Translations under genes and position numbers: made by a program
NCBI RefSeq assembly: GCF_923079645.1
Contig: NZ_CAKLPY010000002.1
Location: 496,001-560,000, forward strand
Source of the DNA: Emticicia aquatica
GTDB taxonomy: Bacteria; Bacteroidota; Bacteroidia; Cytophagales; Spirosomataceae
Direction: 5' to 3'
DNA length: 64,000 bases
The notes under the pieces: model-generated
What the model saw: only the letters and a program-made list of their open reading frames with translations
What the model was told of the DNA's origin: nothing
Database searches by the model: none
Shown: piece after piece, positions 49,762 through 59,084 of the stretch
How the letters are laid out: each line of letters opens with the position of its first letter
How positions within the stretch are numbered: position 1 is the stretch's first letter

Positions 49762-51402
49762 TTATTTTTTGATTCGATATATAAACGATTGACTATCAGC
49801 TAACAAACGCACAAAATACAATTGTTCTTTGATTTGATTTACTAATTTTTTGTCACTAATAGTACTCATTTCTATCTTTTCCCCTCTCACATCAAGCCAT
49901 TCGGCATTATATGTTTTGTTAGGTTTATCGAGGTGAAATACATTATTTTTGATTAAAATTTTCGGTGCATTCAAATCTTGGCTTTCAAATACTAATCCAT
50001 TTAAACTTGCCAATACCCCACAAGGCACAATTGGAGCAATATCAGCCATAAAAACACTCCCATTTGCAGCAACAAAGCCAGGATTTAATTGAACATTTTT
50101 AGCCGCATTAAAAGTATATTTATTTCCTGCCGAAATACTAAAGGTTGAAGTATTCTCTACTTTATCAGTTGCAATCGCATAACCATACAAACCAGCAGCA
50201 TCACTTGAAGTCAGACTTATGATTGCATTGGGTTGTTGTAAAGCCTTCATTTCATTAGTACGCTCGTTATGAACACGTGCATTATCGTTATTGGCGATTG
50301 TTCCCGTTGGATTTCCTAAATAATTAACATTTGGGTTCGAAAAGTACGGAATTCGATCACAAAAATAACCATTATCTGCACACTGATTATTATACGCCAT
50401 CACTGTACGCCAGCGATTGGCCAAATTAATATAGCCATATCCATAAGCAAGCGGGTTTCCACTTGTTACGTAAGGATCATGGTATGAACCAAAATTATGC
50501 CCAATTTCGTGTGGAAATGTTAAATTATCGACCGCACAAGACAAATCATCCACAGAAAATGCAAAATTATAATCCGAACTCAGATACGCTATTCCACAGG
50601 AACTTGTATAACTACCCAGCAGAACACAAACATCAGCTGAATATTTAGTGCGTAAATCATGTACTTCGTCCATTTTACCATCGGAGTTAGTCGTAAAATC
50701 ATCCAAAGAAGTAAACATATTCGCTGGATTTTCAACATACGCCGTACTTTTAACATAAGCCATTTCAACTCTTGCAGCGATATTACTATTTTGGTAGCAT
50801 AAATTAGCTACATCAATACAACTTTGAGCAAAATTTAACATTGATGCACCATTCAGCACATTTAGAGCTGCATTTGTATAAAAAAACAACACACGTACTT
50901 TACAATCATAAGTAGTCAAATCAACATTATTCTCTCTCGCTTTTTTAATTTTTTTATCAATAAGTTGTTCAAGATGACAGCTTTCGGACGGAAATGCACT
51001 TTGTTTTACTTCATACATCAAGTATTGTTTATCAATCGTAACGAGTCGGTATATTTTATTATTATTATAAAAAAAACCAGAAATATCCTCGTCAAGAACT
51101 GTAAATACGCTCATTTGCCCTCTAAAATCTTTTCCTGACCATGTATAATTATTGATTCCTCGAACCTCAGCAATCGCTCCTTCTATCCCAAAAGTATCGC
51201 CAAATAAATTGATACTTAACTGGTTTTTTGTGAGTTGAGCAAAATTCACATCAACCAATGATGCAGTTCCAACTGTTGGCCGCTTCGTAAAAGCATTGAT
51301 TTGCGATGAAACAGTTAGATTAGTATTTTTTAAAGAAATGAAAGATTCTTGGGCAAAACTCACATACGCAATGAGTTGAAATAATAGAAGTAATCTCTTC
51401 AT
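49762..51402 (-). CDS. Secreted reprolysin-like (M12B) zinc metalloprotease
   Basis: 546 residues with a signal peptide (MKRLLLLFQLIAYVSFAQ). A propeptide-like region of about 165 residues precedes the peptidase with VRVLFFYTNAALNVL. The zinc motif HEIGHNFGSYHD (HExxHxxGxxH) has ligands at residues 298, 302 and 308; YGYGYINLANRWRTVMAYNNQC supplies the Met-turn. The last 80 residues (YNAEWLDVRGEKIEMST, ending YFVRLLADSQSFIYRIKK) resemble a type IX secretion sorting domain. Probably a protease exported to the cell surface or medium. Confidence 0.92.
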   Translation of the reverse strand: MKRLLLLFQLIAYVSFAQESFISLKNTNLTVSSQINAFTKRPTVGTASLVDVNFAQLTKNQLSINLFGDTFGIEGAIAEVRGINNYTWSGKDFRGQMSVFTVLDEDISGFFYNNNKIYRLVTIDKQYLMYEVKQSAFPSESCHLEQLIDKKIKKARENNVDLTTYDCKVRVLFFYTNAALNVLNGASMLNFAQSCIDVANLCYQNSNIAARVEMAYVKSTAYVENPANMFTSLDDFTTNSDGKMDEVHDLRTKYSADVCVLLGSYTSSCGIAYLSSDYNFAFSVDDLSCAVDNLTFPHEIGHNFGSYHDPYVTSGNPLAYGYGYINLANRWRTVMAYNNQCADNGYFCDRIPYFSNPNVNYLGNPTGTIANNDNARVHNERTNEMKALQQPNAIISLTSSDAAGLYGYAIATDKVENTSTFSISAGNKYTFNAAKNVQLNPGFVAANGSVFMADIAPIVPCGVLASLNGLVFESQDLNAPKILIKNNVFHLDKPNKTYNAEWLDVRGEKIEMSTISDKKLVNQIKEQLYFVRLLADSQSFIYRIKK

Positions 51403-51597
51403 AAGTCTGCAATTTTATTAGAGTTATTCGTAAAAATAAATAATACTCTTAGAGCATTTATCATTTGAATTATTTTTTTATTAATCGGCAAACCCAAAAA
51501 CACCGACTATTATACAATTTTAATAAAATCTTCAGAAAAAAAAACATCACTGACATAGGGTTGTCATCAAGATTTTTTTCTTTTGTAAAAAAAACAC

Positions 51598-52011
51598 ATG
51601 AAAGTTCACAGCACCAATTACGTAGATACATTCATTGTAATTGCCGACGATTGTCGAGCAACGACGGGCGAAATTCCGCCGATTAACGAAAAAAGCAAAT
51701 CTGTTGCAAACATTCAATTTGAGATTTTAAGAAAAAATCCTTACAAGTTCACATCCGACGATGTGCTGTTTCAAGTTTTTGCAGAACGTAAAGACTTAAC
51801 TGCTGATGAACTTGAAAAAGCCCGTGAGAAGTTTTTCTCCAAAGGTCAAGCTTGTTTCAGAGCTTCACCCTTAACTAAACGATACGGTTGGGGTGTACAT
51901 CATGATAAAAATGGAAAAATAGCCATTTTTGGCTGTGAAACTGAAGAATATGAAAAACGACTTCATGACAAAAACACAAAAATCGTCAAAGCTATGAAGT
52001 CAAGCCGATAA
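51598..52011 (+). CDS. DUF6157 family protein
   Basis: 137 residues, soluble. KVHSTNYVDTFIVIADDC at the start, KSVANIQFEILRKNPYKFTSDDVLFQVF in the middle, and CFRASPLTKRYGWGVHHDKNGKIAIFG near the end match the DUF6157 family as I remember it. Function unknown. A small palindrome (52075-52096) follows; no clear T run. Confidence 0.85.
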   Translation: MKVHSTNYVDTFIVIADDCRATTGEIPPINEKSKSVANIQFEILRKNPYKFTSDDVLFQVFAERKDLTADELEKAREKFFSKGQACFRASPLTKRYGWGVHHDKNGKIAIFGCETEEYEKRLHDKNTKIVKAMKSSR

Positions 52012-52074
52012 TTGTTTTCAATCAGCAATATATATGACCATTTTTTGTAGCTGAGCTTAGTGAATTCAATGTAT

Positions 52075-52096
52075 TTTCTTGAAAAAACTCAAGAAA
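52075..52096. repeat. Small inverted repeat after the DUF6157 gene
   Basis: TTTCTTGA (52075-52082) and TCAAGAAA (52089-52096) with a 6-nt A-rich loop; not followed by T's, so only a weak terminator candidate. Confidence 0.4.
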
Positions 52097-52160
52097 TAAT
52101 TAATAAAAGTATTATATCAACTTAAAATTCAACCTTCGTAAACAATTAAAACGTACTAAA

Positions 52161-52598
52161 ATGGCAAAAACAAGCACTTATCTCAGTTTTCCTGGTAATA
52201 CTGAAGAAGTTTTTAACTTTTACAAATCGGTATTTGGGACAGAATTTACTGGTGATGGTTTTCAAAAGTTTGGCGATATGCCAGCCACTGAAGGGCAACC
52301 TCCAATGTCGGACGCTGACAAAAAATTAATTCTTCATGTTGGGTTACCAATTCTTGGCGGGCATATTTTAATGGCAACCGACGCTCCAGAAAGTATGGGT
52401 TTCACGGTTATTGCAGGAAATAATGTACATATCAATCTCGAACCCGATTCGAGAGAAGAAACTACGAGACTATTCGAGGCTTTATCAGAAGGAGGAAATA
52501 TTACGATGCCCTTACAAGATATGTTTTGGGGAGCATTTTATGGCAGTTGTACCGATAAATATGGCACTAATTGGATGGTAAATTTCACTCAAAACTAA
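52161..52598 (+). CDS. VOC-family protein (PhnB-like)
   Basis: 145 residues. TYLSFPGNTEEVFNFYKSVFGTEF is the opening typical of PhnB/YjdN-like glyoxalase-fold proteins; VHINLEPDSREETTRLFEALSEGG and DMFWGAFYGSCTDKYGTNWMVNF are also characteristic. Function of this subgroup is unclear; no phosphonate genes are nearby. Confidence 0.92.
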   Translation: MAKTSTYLSFPGNTEEVFNFYKSVFGTEFTGDGFQKFGDMPATEGQPPMSDADKKLILHVGLPILGGHILMATDAPESMGFTVIAGNNVHINLEPDSREETTRLFEALSEGGNITMPLQDMFWGAFYGSCTDKYGTNWMVNFTQN

Positions 52599-52640
52599 AT
52601 ACAAAGAATACTATTTTTGATTCATTCCTGATAAAACAAG

Positions 52641-52669
52641 AAAAAGCTGTCTAAAAAAGGCAGCTTTTT
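52641..52669. terminator. Bidirectional terminator between VOC and DUF4382 genes
   Basis: AAAAAGCTG (52641-52649) pairs with CAGCTTTTT (52661-52669), extended by CT/AG, between convergent genes. Confidence 0.85.
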
Positions 52670-52692
52670 GCTAATTCTAACCTAAACACTAT

Positions 52693-53673
52693 TTATAACC
52701 CTATTAATCCTTTGATTGAAAGCGAAAGATTTACTCGTGTATTTGATTTAACAGCAATGCTTTTCAAGTCGAGATTACTATCAAGATTCAGAAAACTATT
52801 GAAATCAATGATTGTTCCGTTATTATTTTTATTTGATGCAAAATGTAATTCATAGTCACCTTCTTCTAGAAATGCTATTTTAAAATTACCAGAACCATCC
52901 ACTTTGGCACTCGTTACAGCATTTTTAAATGTTACTCCACTTTCTCCTTGTCCATTGGTTTCGCTATTTTGATTAAAACTTCCTTTTTTATAAACATACA
53001 CCAACACTTGTCCATTGATTGTTGCATTATAATTGCTCATTTTCCCTACGATTTCACCAGTAATATTTTTATTTATCAAACGAATAGAAGATTGTAGTTC
53101 ACCATAGGTAACAAAGGAAAAGCTTTTTTTACTATTTTCATTTTTCTCTTTGACTGCTTTTCTCAAATCAAAATCGACCATGAGGTCAGTCACGCCACTT
53201 TCGTTTACATCAAATTTCTTAACTGTGACTTCAATTTCTTGCTTGGCATTTCCTGATATTGCTAACGCTTCTTTTGTTCCGTCAGTTTTTTGAACGTAAC
53301 AACCAGGAGCATTTCCACTTGCATCTTTGGAATAATCTAAAACTAAAGTCAGTTTATTATACGACCCCGTTTGAAATTTTCCATCACCAAGCATTAATGA
53401 ATTTCCATTTTGAAGTTGAAGTAAATTAATTGTTTGAGGACCTTTAAAAGTATCATAAACTTTTCCATCAAACCTCACTTCAGTAATTGTTACAAATGCT
53501 CCACTTACATTACTTGCATCAATTGGGGCATCCGTTATACCAATTTTTACAGTTCCTTTCGGTGCATTTGGGTCTTGTTGTGACGCTGGCGTAATTGAGT
53601 TATTTTGTTTATCACAGCTAATTTCTGCCAAAAACAAACTCATAATGATGATTGCAAATTTTAAGTTTTTCAT
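52693..53673 (-). CDS. DUF4382 lipoprotein
   Basis: 326 residues from the ATG at 53673 with a signal sequence and a lipobox Cys (MKNLKFAIIIMSLFLAEISC). The first domain (GTVKIGITDAPIDASNVSGAFVTITEV, later LLQLQNGNSLMLGDGKFQTGSYNKLTLVLD) is DUF4382. A second part with ITGEIVGKMSNYNATINGQVLVYVYKKGS and FLEEGDYELHFASNKN looks like a carboxypeptidase-regulatory-like sandwich. Probably an outer-membrane surface or periplasmic protein of unknown role. Divergent from the next gene. Confidence 0.9.
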   Translation of the reverse strand: MKNLKFAIIIMSLFLAEISCDKQNNSITPASQQDPNAPKGTVKIGITDAPIDASNVSGAFVTITEVRFDGKVYDTFKGPQTINLLQLQNGNSLMLGDGKFQTGSYNKLTLVLDYSKDASGNAPGCYVQKTDGTKEALAISGNAKQEIEVTVKKFDVNESGVTDLMVDFDLRKAVKEKNENSKKSFSFVTYGELQSSIRLINKNITGEIVGKMSNYNATINGQVLVYVYKKGSFNQNSETNGQGESGVTFKNAVTSAKVDGSGNFKIAFLEEGDYELHFASNKNNNGTIIDFNSFLNLDSNLDLKSIAVKSNTRVNLSLSIKGLIGL

Positions 53674-53864
53674 GGATATAATAATTTTAGTTTTCATTAA
53701 CAAATCTTAAAAAAGCTATTCCAATATCTCATAAAGCATTTTACTCTACATTTTGAGGTCTTTTTTCTACAAAAATTGTATAAATCGCTACATCAAATTC
53801 TAAAAAATGAAGGTGGTATAATGTTTTTCCGCTATGGAACATAACCAACTAAAAACTTTAAATA

Positions 53865-54347
53865 ATGAAAAAAACAGCATTTGTAGTTGCCTTTTTACTT
53901 ATCATTTCGGTCATTTCGAGCCAAGCTCAATACAAACTTGGTATTGGTGCACGATTAAACTATGGTTATGGACTGAGTGTGAAATATAACATGACCAAAA
54001 CAAAGGCTTTCGAGGGAATTTTGTATTCAAGATGGCAAGGCGTAAATATTACTGGATTATACGAAATTCATAAACCTGCTTTTGAAACACCAAATTGGCG
54101 TTGGTATTATGGCGTTGGTGGACACATTGGCTTTTGGAGAGACGGCGGGCGATATGGGAATCCGTGGTTTGATAATAATGATAACCATACCGTTCTTGGA
54201 GCAGACGGAATTTTAGGCTTGGAATACACTTTCAAGGAAATTCCATTAAATCTTAGTTTAGACTGGAAACCAGCTATCAATCTAATCGGTTACCAAGGTG
54301 TTTGGCTTGATGATGTGGCTGTAACAGCCCGTTTTGCAATCAAGTAA
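53865..54347 (+). CDS. Outer-membrane beta-barrel-like protein
   Basis: 160 residues with a signal peptide ending in SSQAQ. Alternating strands (YKLGIGARLNYGYGLSVKYN, FEGILYSRWQGVNITGLYEIH, WRWYYGVGGHIGFW, GILGLEYTF, PLNLSLDWKPAINL) and a final aromatic/basic VTARFAIK suggest an eight-stranded outer-membrane barrel. Function unknown. The esterase gene follows 48 bp later on the same strand. Confidence 0.82.
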   Translation: MKKTAFVVAFLLIISVISSQAQYKLGIGARLNYGYGLSVKYNMTKTKAFEGILYSRWQGVNITGLYEIHKPAFETPNWRWYYGVGGHIGFWRDGGRYGNPWFDNNDNHTVLGADGILGLEYTFKEIPLNLSLDWKPAINLIGYQGVWLDDVAVTARFAIK

Positions 54348-54395
54348 TCATACAATTTGATATTCAATCATTCTATTCAACAACAATAAAAAGCC

Positions 54396-55262
54396 ATGAA
54401 AACTTTCCTTATACTTTGTTCACTATTTTTGTTTGCATCGTGCAATACCATAGATATTGTACCACTTATCAACAAAGATTATTCGATAACTGATGCCGAA
54501 TCGACTAAAGTTGACTACGAAGAAAAGAAAAACGTTTCGTACGGCGACAATGAACTCCAAAAATATGACCTTTATTTACCCAAAAACCAAACCGATAAAG
54601 TACCCGTAATTGTGATGTTTCATGGTGGTGGTTGGAGTGAGGGCGACAAAGGTTTTATAAATCCAATGGTTGATTACTTTAGACAAAAAAATGTAAAATG
54701 TGCTATCGTTAATGCAAATTATCGCCTTACTTTTCAGAAAGGTATTACTTATCGTGAACAATTAGCAGACATTGGTTTATTACTTAAAAAGCTACAAAAT
54801 GAAGCCAAATCGTTGAATATCACACCCAAATTTTTTCTGATGGGAATTAGTTCGGGAGCTCATTTAGCACTACTTTATGCTTATTCATCCGACTCAAATA
54901 AACTCGTTGAAGTAGTTGGTGGCATTGCCGCTCCCATTGATTTGACATCGACAAGTTTACGTAAAGACCGAATGAACACCGATATAATTAAACTTATTGG
55001 CAAACCATTTGAAGGAAATATCGAAGAATATCGCAATGCAAGTCCGTATTTTCAAATAAAACGTGCTTCACCTCCAACGATTCTTTTTTATGGCGGTAGC
55101 GATAATTTAGTTCCTGCCAATCAAGGAACTTTAATTCATGGTAAATTAACAGAATTAGATATAAATCAAGAATATTATTTTTATCCAGAACAATCACACG
55201 ATTGGTCTAAACTTTCAGAAACGCTCGATAAAATGATAGTTTTTGCAGATAAATATTTATAA
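54396..55262 (+). CDS. Alpha/beta-hydrolase lipoprotein (esterase/lipase-like)
   Basis: 288 residues. Signal sequence with lipobox Cys (LILCSLFLFASC). The oxyanion loop is VPVIVMFHGGGWSEGDK, the nucleophile elbow is MGISSGAHLALL (G-x-S-x-G), and the acid and His lie in FYGGSDNLVPANQGT and PEQSHDW. It resembles bacterial hormone-sensitive-lipase/BD-FAE-type esterases. Being lipid-anchored, it probably hydrolyses esters at the cell envelope. Terminator follows at 55287-55317. Confidence 0.92.
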   Translation: MKTFLILCSLFLFASCNTIDIVPLINKDYSITDAESTKVDYEEKKNVSYGDNELQKYDLYLPKNQTDKVPVIVMFHGGGWSEGDKGFINPMVDYFRQKNVKCAIVNANYRLTFQKGITYREQLADIGLLLKKLQNEAKSLNITPKFFLMGISSGAHLALLYAYSSDSNKLVEVVGGIAAPIDLTSTSLRKDRMNTDIIKLIGKPFEGNIEEYRNASPYFQIKRASPPTILFYGGSDNLVPANQGTLIHGKLTELDINQEYYFYPEQSHDWSKLSETLDKMIVFADKYL

Positions 55263-55286
55263 ATAAAATGACACATACAGTGATAA

Positions 55287-55317
55287 AATGAAGGGGAGAT
55301 TTTTCTTCCCTTTTTTT
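55287..55317 (+). terminator. Terminator of the esterase gene
   Basis: AAGGG-x-AGA (55291 on) pairs with TCT-x-CCCTT (to about 55312) and is followed by a T7 run. Confidence 0.78.
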
Positions 55318-55436
55318 GTTTTAAGAAAATTTATTTTGATATTGTTTTGATTTTGTCAAAAACAAAAATCTGTAAACAACTATTGGTCAGTACTTTAGAA
55401 GTATTTCAATATAAAGAATCTAATTTATACACTAAA

Positions 55437-55856
55437 ATGGCAACAAATAAAACCACCGAAACTTCGCTGAGCGTTATTGATTTTATAAACTCAGTAAAAG
55501 ACGAAACAAAACGCAACGATTGTTTTAGTCTTATTGAGTTATTAAAAAAACAAACAGGTTTCGACCCAAAAATGTGGGGGCCAAGCATTGTTGGCTTTGG
55601 TAGTTATCATTATAAATATGAAAGTGGCCGTGAAGGAGACAGTCTCATCGTGGGATTTTCACCAAGAGCAACAACCATTAGCTTGTATCTTTCTGGAAGT
55701 TTTGAAAAAAGAGAAGAATTACTTGAAAAATTAGGCAAGCATAAAACAGATAAAGGTTGCATTCATATAAAGAAACTTGCCGACATCAACATGGAAGTTT
55801 TACTTCAAATGATAGTCAATCATTTGGAATATATGCAAAAAATGTATCCTAAGTAA
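55437..55856 (+). CDS. DUF1801 family protein
   Basis: 139 residues from the ATG at 55437; the open frame to 55347 is unlikely to be used. SVIDFINSVKDETKRNDCFSLIELLKKQTGFDPKMWGPSIVGFGSYHYKYESGREGD, split over residues 10-65, and ISLYLSGSFEKREELLEKLGKHKTDKGCIHIKKLADI are DUF1801/YdhG-like. The family is small and cytoplasmic; function not known. It is convergent with the AraC gene (22 bp). Confidence 0.92.
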   Translation: MATNKTTETSLSVIDFINSVKDETKRNDCFSLIELLKKQTGFDPKMWGPSIVGFGSYHYKYESGREGDSLIVGFSPRATTISLYLSGSFEKREELLEKLGKHKTDKGCIHIKKLADINMEVLLQMIVNHLEYMQKMYPK

Positions 55857-55877
55857 GTTACTTAAAAAGTAGTTTTT

Positions 55878-56813
55878 TTACTTAATTCCTCTTTTTTCTA
55901 CATTTAAAAACCTTGATTTTTCTTTAAATTCGGTTGGAGAAAGATTCTTTTTTTTCTTAAAAATACGGCAGAAATATGAAAAACTATTAAATCCGCTAGC
56001 CATATATGCTTCTTTTACACTTATTTTAGGATTTCTGAGCAAGCTTTCTGCAACTTTTAGGCGTTCTTCAATAATAAAATCATTGGGCGACGAACCCAAT
56101 TCGTGCTTGAAAGTTCGATAAAAATTTGATTCACTCATATACGCCTTTTCACTCAAAAATTCAATTGATAAATCTTCCGTGATATTATCTTGAATATACT
56201 TAATGACAAACGAAATTCGGTCATTATTTGAATCAGTCAAAGCTTTTTTGAGATAAATACTTTTCGATTCAGTTTGTAAAATTCTAATGATTAATTCTTG
56301 AATCAACAAATCGGCAAAAATATCTTTTGATGGGTGCTTTTCAGTGAAAATAAAAATCAGTCTTTGTAAAATTTGATTGATAGCAATATCATTCGTAAAA
56401 TGATAATTGTAATCTGTCATGCTCCATTCTTTACCGTTTTGCTTTGTTCCTCTATTATTAAGTATTTCAACCGCCTCTTTCAATTTTGTTTCTGAAAATG
56501 CCAATGCCAAACACTGCGTTGGGTTCTGCTCCGTTGCCTCAGGAAAATCAATGCACATTAACTCATTTGAAGGCAAAATGACAGACTCACCTGGCAAAAA
56601 ACCAAACGAATGCGTATTTTCTAGATGCATTACCTTTTTGCCTTTAATCATACTTGCCAAAACGGGTTCGCTAAACTTGAGCAATACTTGCGATGCTTGC
56701 TGATGCGTTTCAAAAATATTCAGTTCAGCATTATTTAGCGAGTGAATAGTTCTATTCTCAACCAAGCTAATTAGCTTTCTTTTTTCGTAATGAGCGGCAT
56801 TCAGGTCAATCAT
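55878..56813 (-). CDS. AraC-family transcriptional regulator
   Basis: 311 residues from the ATG at 56813; a start at 56846 adds eleven residues. The N-terminal part (1-200) is a cupin-like ligand domain of the subgroup found next to aldehyde dehydrogenase genes (LKFSEPVLASMIKGKKVMHL, GFLPGESVILPSNELMCIDFPEA). The C-terminal part has two helix-turn-helix motifs (LSIEFLSEKAYMSESNFYRTFKHELGSSPNDFI, then VKEAYMASGFNSFSYFCRIFKKKKNLSPTEF). It is divergent from the aldehyde dehydrogenase gene with 227 bp between; that gap holds two sets of phased direct repeats. Confidence 0.93.
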   Translation of the reverse strand: MIDLNAAHYEKRKLISLVENRTIHSLNNAELNIFETHQQASQVLLKFSEPVLASMIKGKKVMHLENTHSFGFLPGESVILPSNELMCIDFPEATEQNPTQCLALAFSETKLKEAVEILNNRGTKQNGKEWSMTDYNYHFTNDIAINQILQRLIFIFTEKHPSKDIFADLLIQELIIRILQTESKSIYLKKALTDSNNDRISFVIKYIQDNITEDLSIEFLSEKAYMSESNFYRTFKHELGSSPNDFIIEERLKVAESLLRNPKISVKEAYMASGFNSFSYFCRIFKKKKNLSPTEFKEKSRFLNVEKRGIK

Positions 56814-56904
56814 AAATACGTTTTTTTTATATAACAAACCTAACAAATATTATTATTTCATCAAAAAATAGAACAATATAAATCTGGAACAGTCGAATAA
56901 ATGA

Positions 56905-56937
56905 TAGAATTGTACAACTAAAAGTAGAATTGTACAA
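56905..56937 (+). promoter_or_regulatory. Direct repeats TAGAATTGTACAA, 20-bp period
   Basis: Two identical 13-bp repeats at 56905-56917 and 56925-56937, 20 bp apart (two helical turns), each with a TTGTACAA palindrome. Typical spacing for AraC-family half-sites between araC and the target gene. Confidence 0.6.
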
Positions 56938-56943
56938 TTAGTT

Positions 56944-56977
56944 AGCAGAAAAGTGAAATAGGACAGCAGAAAAATGA
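56944..56977 (+). promoter_or_regulatory. Direct repeats AGCAGAAAARTGA, 21-bp period
   Basis: AGCAGAAAAGTGA at 56944-56956 and AGCAGAAAAATGA at 56965-56977, 12 of 13 identical, 21 bp apart. A weaker relative (ACAGTCGAATAAATGA) lies at 56889-56904. They lie 64-97 bp upstream of the aldehyde dehydrogenase start. Confidence 0.55.
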
Positions 56978-57040
56978 CATCATATATGATTATTGTAAGA
57001 TTTATTTGCATTATAAATTTAACCTTTAATACTATACATT

Positions 57041-58564
57041 ATGTCATCTGTCATCACTCAAAAAAGTAATCTGGTAGAAAAACCAAGTTTTAAAACACAT
57101 TACGATAATTTCATCGGCGGTAAATGGGTTGCACCAACAAAAGGGCAATATTTTGAAACCGTTTCTCCAGTTGATGGAAAAGTATTTACGCAAGTAGCTC
57201 GCTCAACCGAAGAAGATATAAATTTAGCACTTGATGCCGCTTGGGCAGCAGCTCCAAGTTGGAACAATTCATCAGCTACAACTCGAAGCAATATTTTATT
57301 AAAAGTTGCTGACCGTTTGGAGCAAAATCTAAGCTTATTGGCTCGTGTTGAAACTTGGGATAATGGTAAAGCAATCCGTGAAACTATGGCGGCAGATTTA
57401 CCTTTAGCCATCGACCATTTCCGTTATTTTGCAGGCGTGATTCGTGCCGAAGAAGGTTCTGCTTCTGAGTTAAATGCCAATACACTTTCATTGATTATAC
57501 ATGAGCCGCTAGGAGTTGTTGGACAGATTATTCCTTGGAATTTCCCAATTTTGATGGCTGCATGGAAAATCGCTCCCGCATTAGCAGCAGGAAACTGTAT
57601 CGTTTTAAAACCAGCCGAACAAACACCCGTTGGTATTATGGTTTTAGCCGAATTGATTCAAGATTTATTACCAGCAGGCGTATTAAATATCGTAAATGGT
57701 TTTGGTATTGAAGCAGGAAAACCATTGGCTTCAAGTCCACGCATTAACAAAATTGCTTTCACTGGTGAAACTACCACTGGACAATTAATCATGCAATATG
57801 CTTCAAAAAACATTATTCCTGTAACACTTGAACTTGGTGGAAAATCGCCGAATATTTTCTTCAAAAGCATTATGGATGCTGATGATGAGTTTTTTGATAA
57901 AGCTCTCGAAGGTGCATCAATGTTTGCTCTTAATCAAGGAGAAGTTTGTACTTGCCCTTCAAGAATTTTGGTGGATGAATCAATTTATGATGCTTTCATT
58001 GAACGTGTTGTTGCTCGTGTTGAGGCAATCAAATTAGGGCATCCGCTTGATCCAGAAACAATGATGGGAGCTCAAGCATCAAATGACCAATATGAGAAAA
58101 TTTTGAATTATATTGAAATCGGTAAAGAAGAAGGTGCAGAAGTATTGACTGGTGGCGGAACAGCTTATAACGAAGGTTTAGAAGGTGGATATTACATCAA
58201 ACCAACTATTTTTAAGGGAAATAACAAAATGCGAATTTTCCAAGAAGAAATCTTTGGGCCAGTTGTTTGTGTAACTACTTTCAAAGACGAAGCTGAAGCT
58301 ATCGCTATTGCAAATGACACTCTTTACGGTTTAGGAGCAGGTGTTTGGACACGTGATATGCACCAAGCATACACAGTAGCAAGAGCCGTTCAAGCAGGTA
58401 GAGTTTGGGTAAACTGTTACCACGATTATCCAGCACACGCACCATTTGGTGGCTATAAAAAGTCTGGTATCGGCCGTGAAAACCACAAAATGATGTTGGG
58501 CCATTACCGTCAATCAAAAAATATGTTGATTTCTTACGATAAAAATAAATTAGGTTTCTTCTGA
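57041..58564 (+). CDS. NAD-dependent aldehyde dehydrogenase
   Basis: 507 residues. ALDH superfamily: [34 protein letters not shown], the catalytic Glu264 in [12 protein letters not shown], the Cys303 in [12 protein letters not shown], and [13 protein letters not shown]. The overall sequence and the neighbours (AraC upstream, DUF779 downstream) fit the acetaldehyde/short-chain aldehyde dehydrogenases of the ExaC/AcoD group. It probably oxidises acetaldehyde or similar aldehydes to acids. A hairpin at 58599-58630 separates it from DUF779. Confidence 0.95.
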   Translation: MSSVITQKSNLVEKPSFKTHYDNFIGGKWVAPTKGQYFETVSPVDGKVFTQVARSTEEDINLALDAAWAAAPSWNNSSATTRSNILLKVADRLEQNLSLLARVETWDNGKAIRETMAADLPLAIDHFRYFAGVIRAEEGSASELNANTLSLIIHEPLGVVGQIIPWNFPILMAAWKIAPALAAGNCIVLKPAEQTPVGIMVLAELIQDLLPAGVLNIVNGFGIEAGKPLASSPRINKIAFTGETTTGQLIMQYASKNIIPVTLELGGKSPNIFFKSIMDADDEFFDKALEGASMFALNQGEVCTCPSRILVDESIYDAFIERVVARVEAIKLGHPLDPETMMGAQASNDQYEKILNYIEIGKEEGAEVLTGGGTAYNEGLEGGYYIKPTIFKGNNKMRIFQEEIFGPVVCVTTFKDEAEAIAIANDTLYGLGAGVWTRDMHQAYTVARAVQAGRVWVNCYHDYPAHAPFGGYKKSGIGRENHKMMLGHYRQSKNMLISYDKNKLGFF

Positions 58565-58598
58565 AAAAACTAATGTCTATGGTTTAAGTACGATAGTA

Positions 58599-58630
58599 GA
58601 GAGAGTCAGAAACGACTCTCTCATACTTTT
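58599..58630 (+). terminator. Hairpin between aldehyde dehydrogenase and DUF779 genes
   Basis: GAGAGAGTC (58599-58607) pairs with GACTCTCTC (58614-58622), then ATACTTTTTC. A moderate terminator or RNA-stability hairpin, so DUF779 may be partly co-transcribed. Confidence 0.7.
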
Positions 58631-58656
58631 TCTACCCATTTAAAATTTTTATTCAA

Positions 58657-59019
58657 ATGACAATCGAACGAGTAGATTTTACGCCCGAAGCTGCCAAAAT
58701 CATTGATGAATTACGGGAGAAAAATGGCACTTTATTTTTTCATCAAAGCGGTGGTTGCTGCGATGGCTCATCACCAATGTGTTTTCAAGAGGGTGAATTG
58801 ATGTTAAATGAAACTGACGTAAAACTCGGAACAGTTCACGGTTGTGATTTTTTTATGTCGAGAGACCAATTTGAATATTGGAAACACACTCATCTTACTC
58901 TTGATGTAGTCAAAGGTCGAGGAGCAAGTTTTTCTCTTGAAATACCACTTGGTGTGCGTTTTGTAATTAAATCAAGACTTTTCTCGGATCAAGAATTAAA
59001 ACATTTAGGTCAGATTTAA
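58657..59019 (+). CDS. DUF779 family protein
   Basis: 120 residues. LFFHQSGGCCDGSSPMCFQEGE is the hallmark region, with four Cys in total including GCDFFM. DUF779 genes are repeatedly found directly after this class of aldehyde dehydrogenase genes, as here; the protein may serve as an accessory or small-molecule-binding protein. The exact function is unknown. Confidence 0.93.
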   Translation: MTIERVDFTPEAAKIIDELREKNGTLFFHQSGGCCDGSSPMCFQEGELMLNETDVKLGTVHGCDFFMSRDQFEYWKHTHLTLDVVKGRGASFSLEIPLGVRFVIKSRLFSDQELKHLGQI

Positions 59020-59024
59020 GCATT

Positions 59025-59074
59025 AAAAACTTCCCGAAACAGCTCTTCTAGGAATACAGCTTTCGAGAAGTTTC
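59025..59074. terminator. Bidirectional terminator between DUF779 and selD
   Basis: AAACTTC-x-CGA-x-A-x-AGCT and AGCT-x-TCG-x-GAAGTTT form a long imperfect stem between convergent genes, with T-rich ends on both strands. Confidence 0.75.
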
Positions 59075-59084
59075 TTTAATTTGC

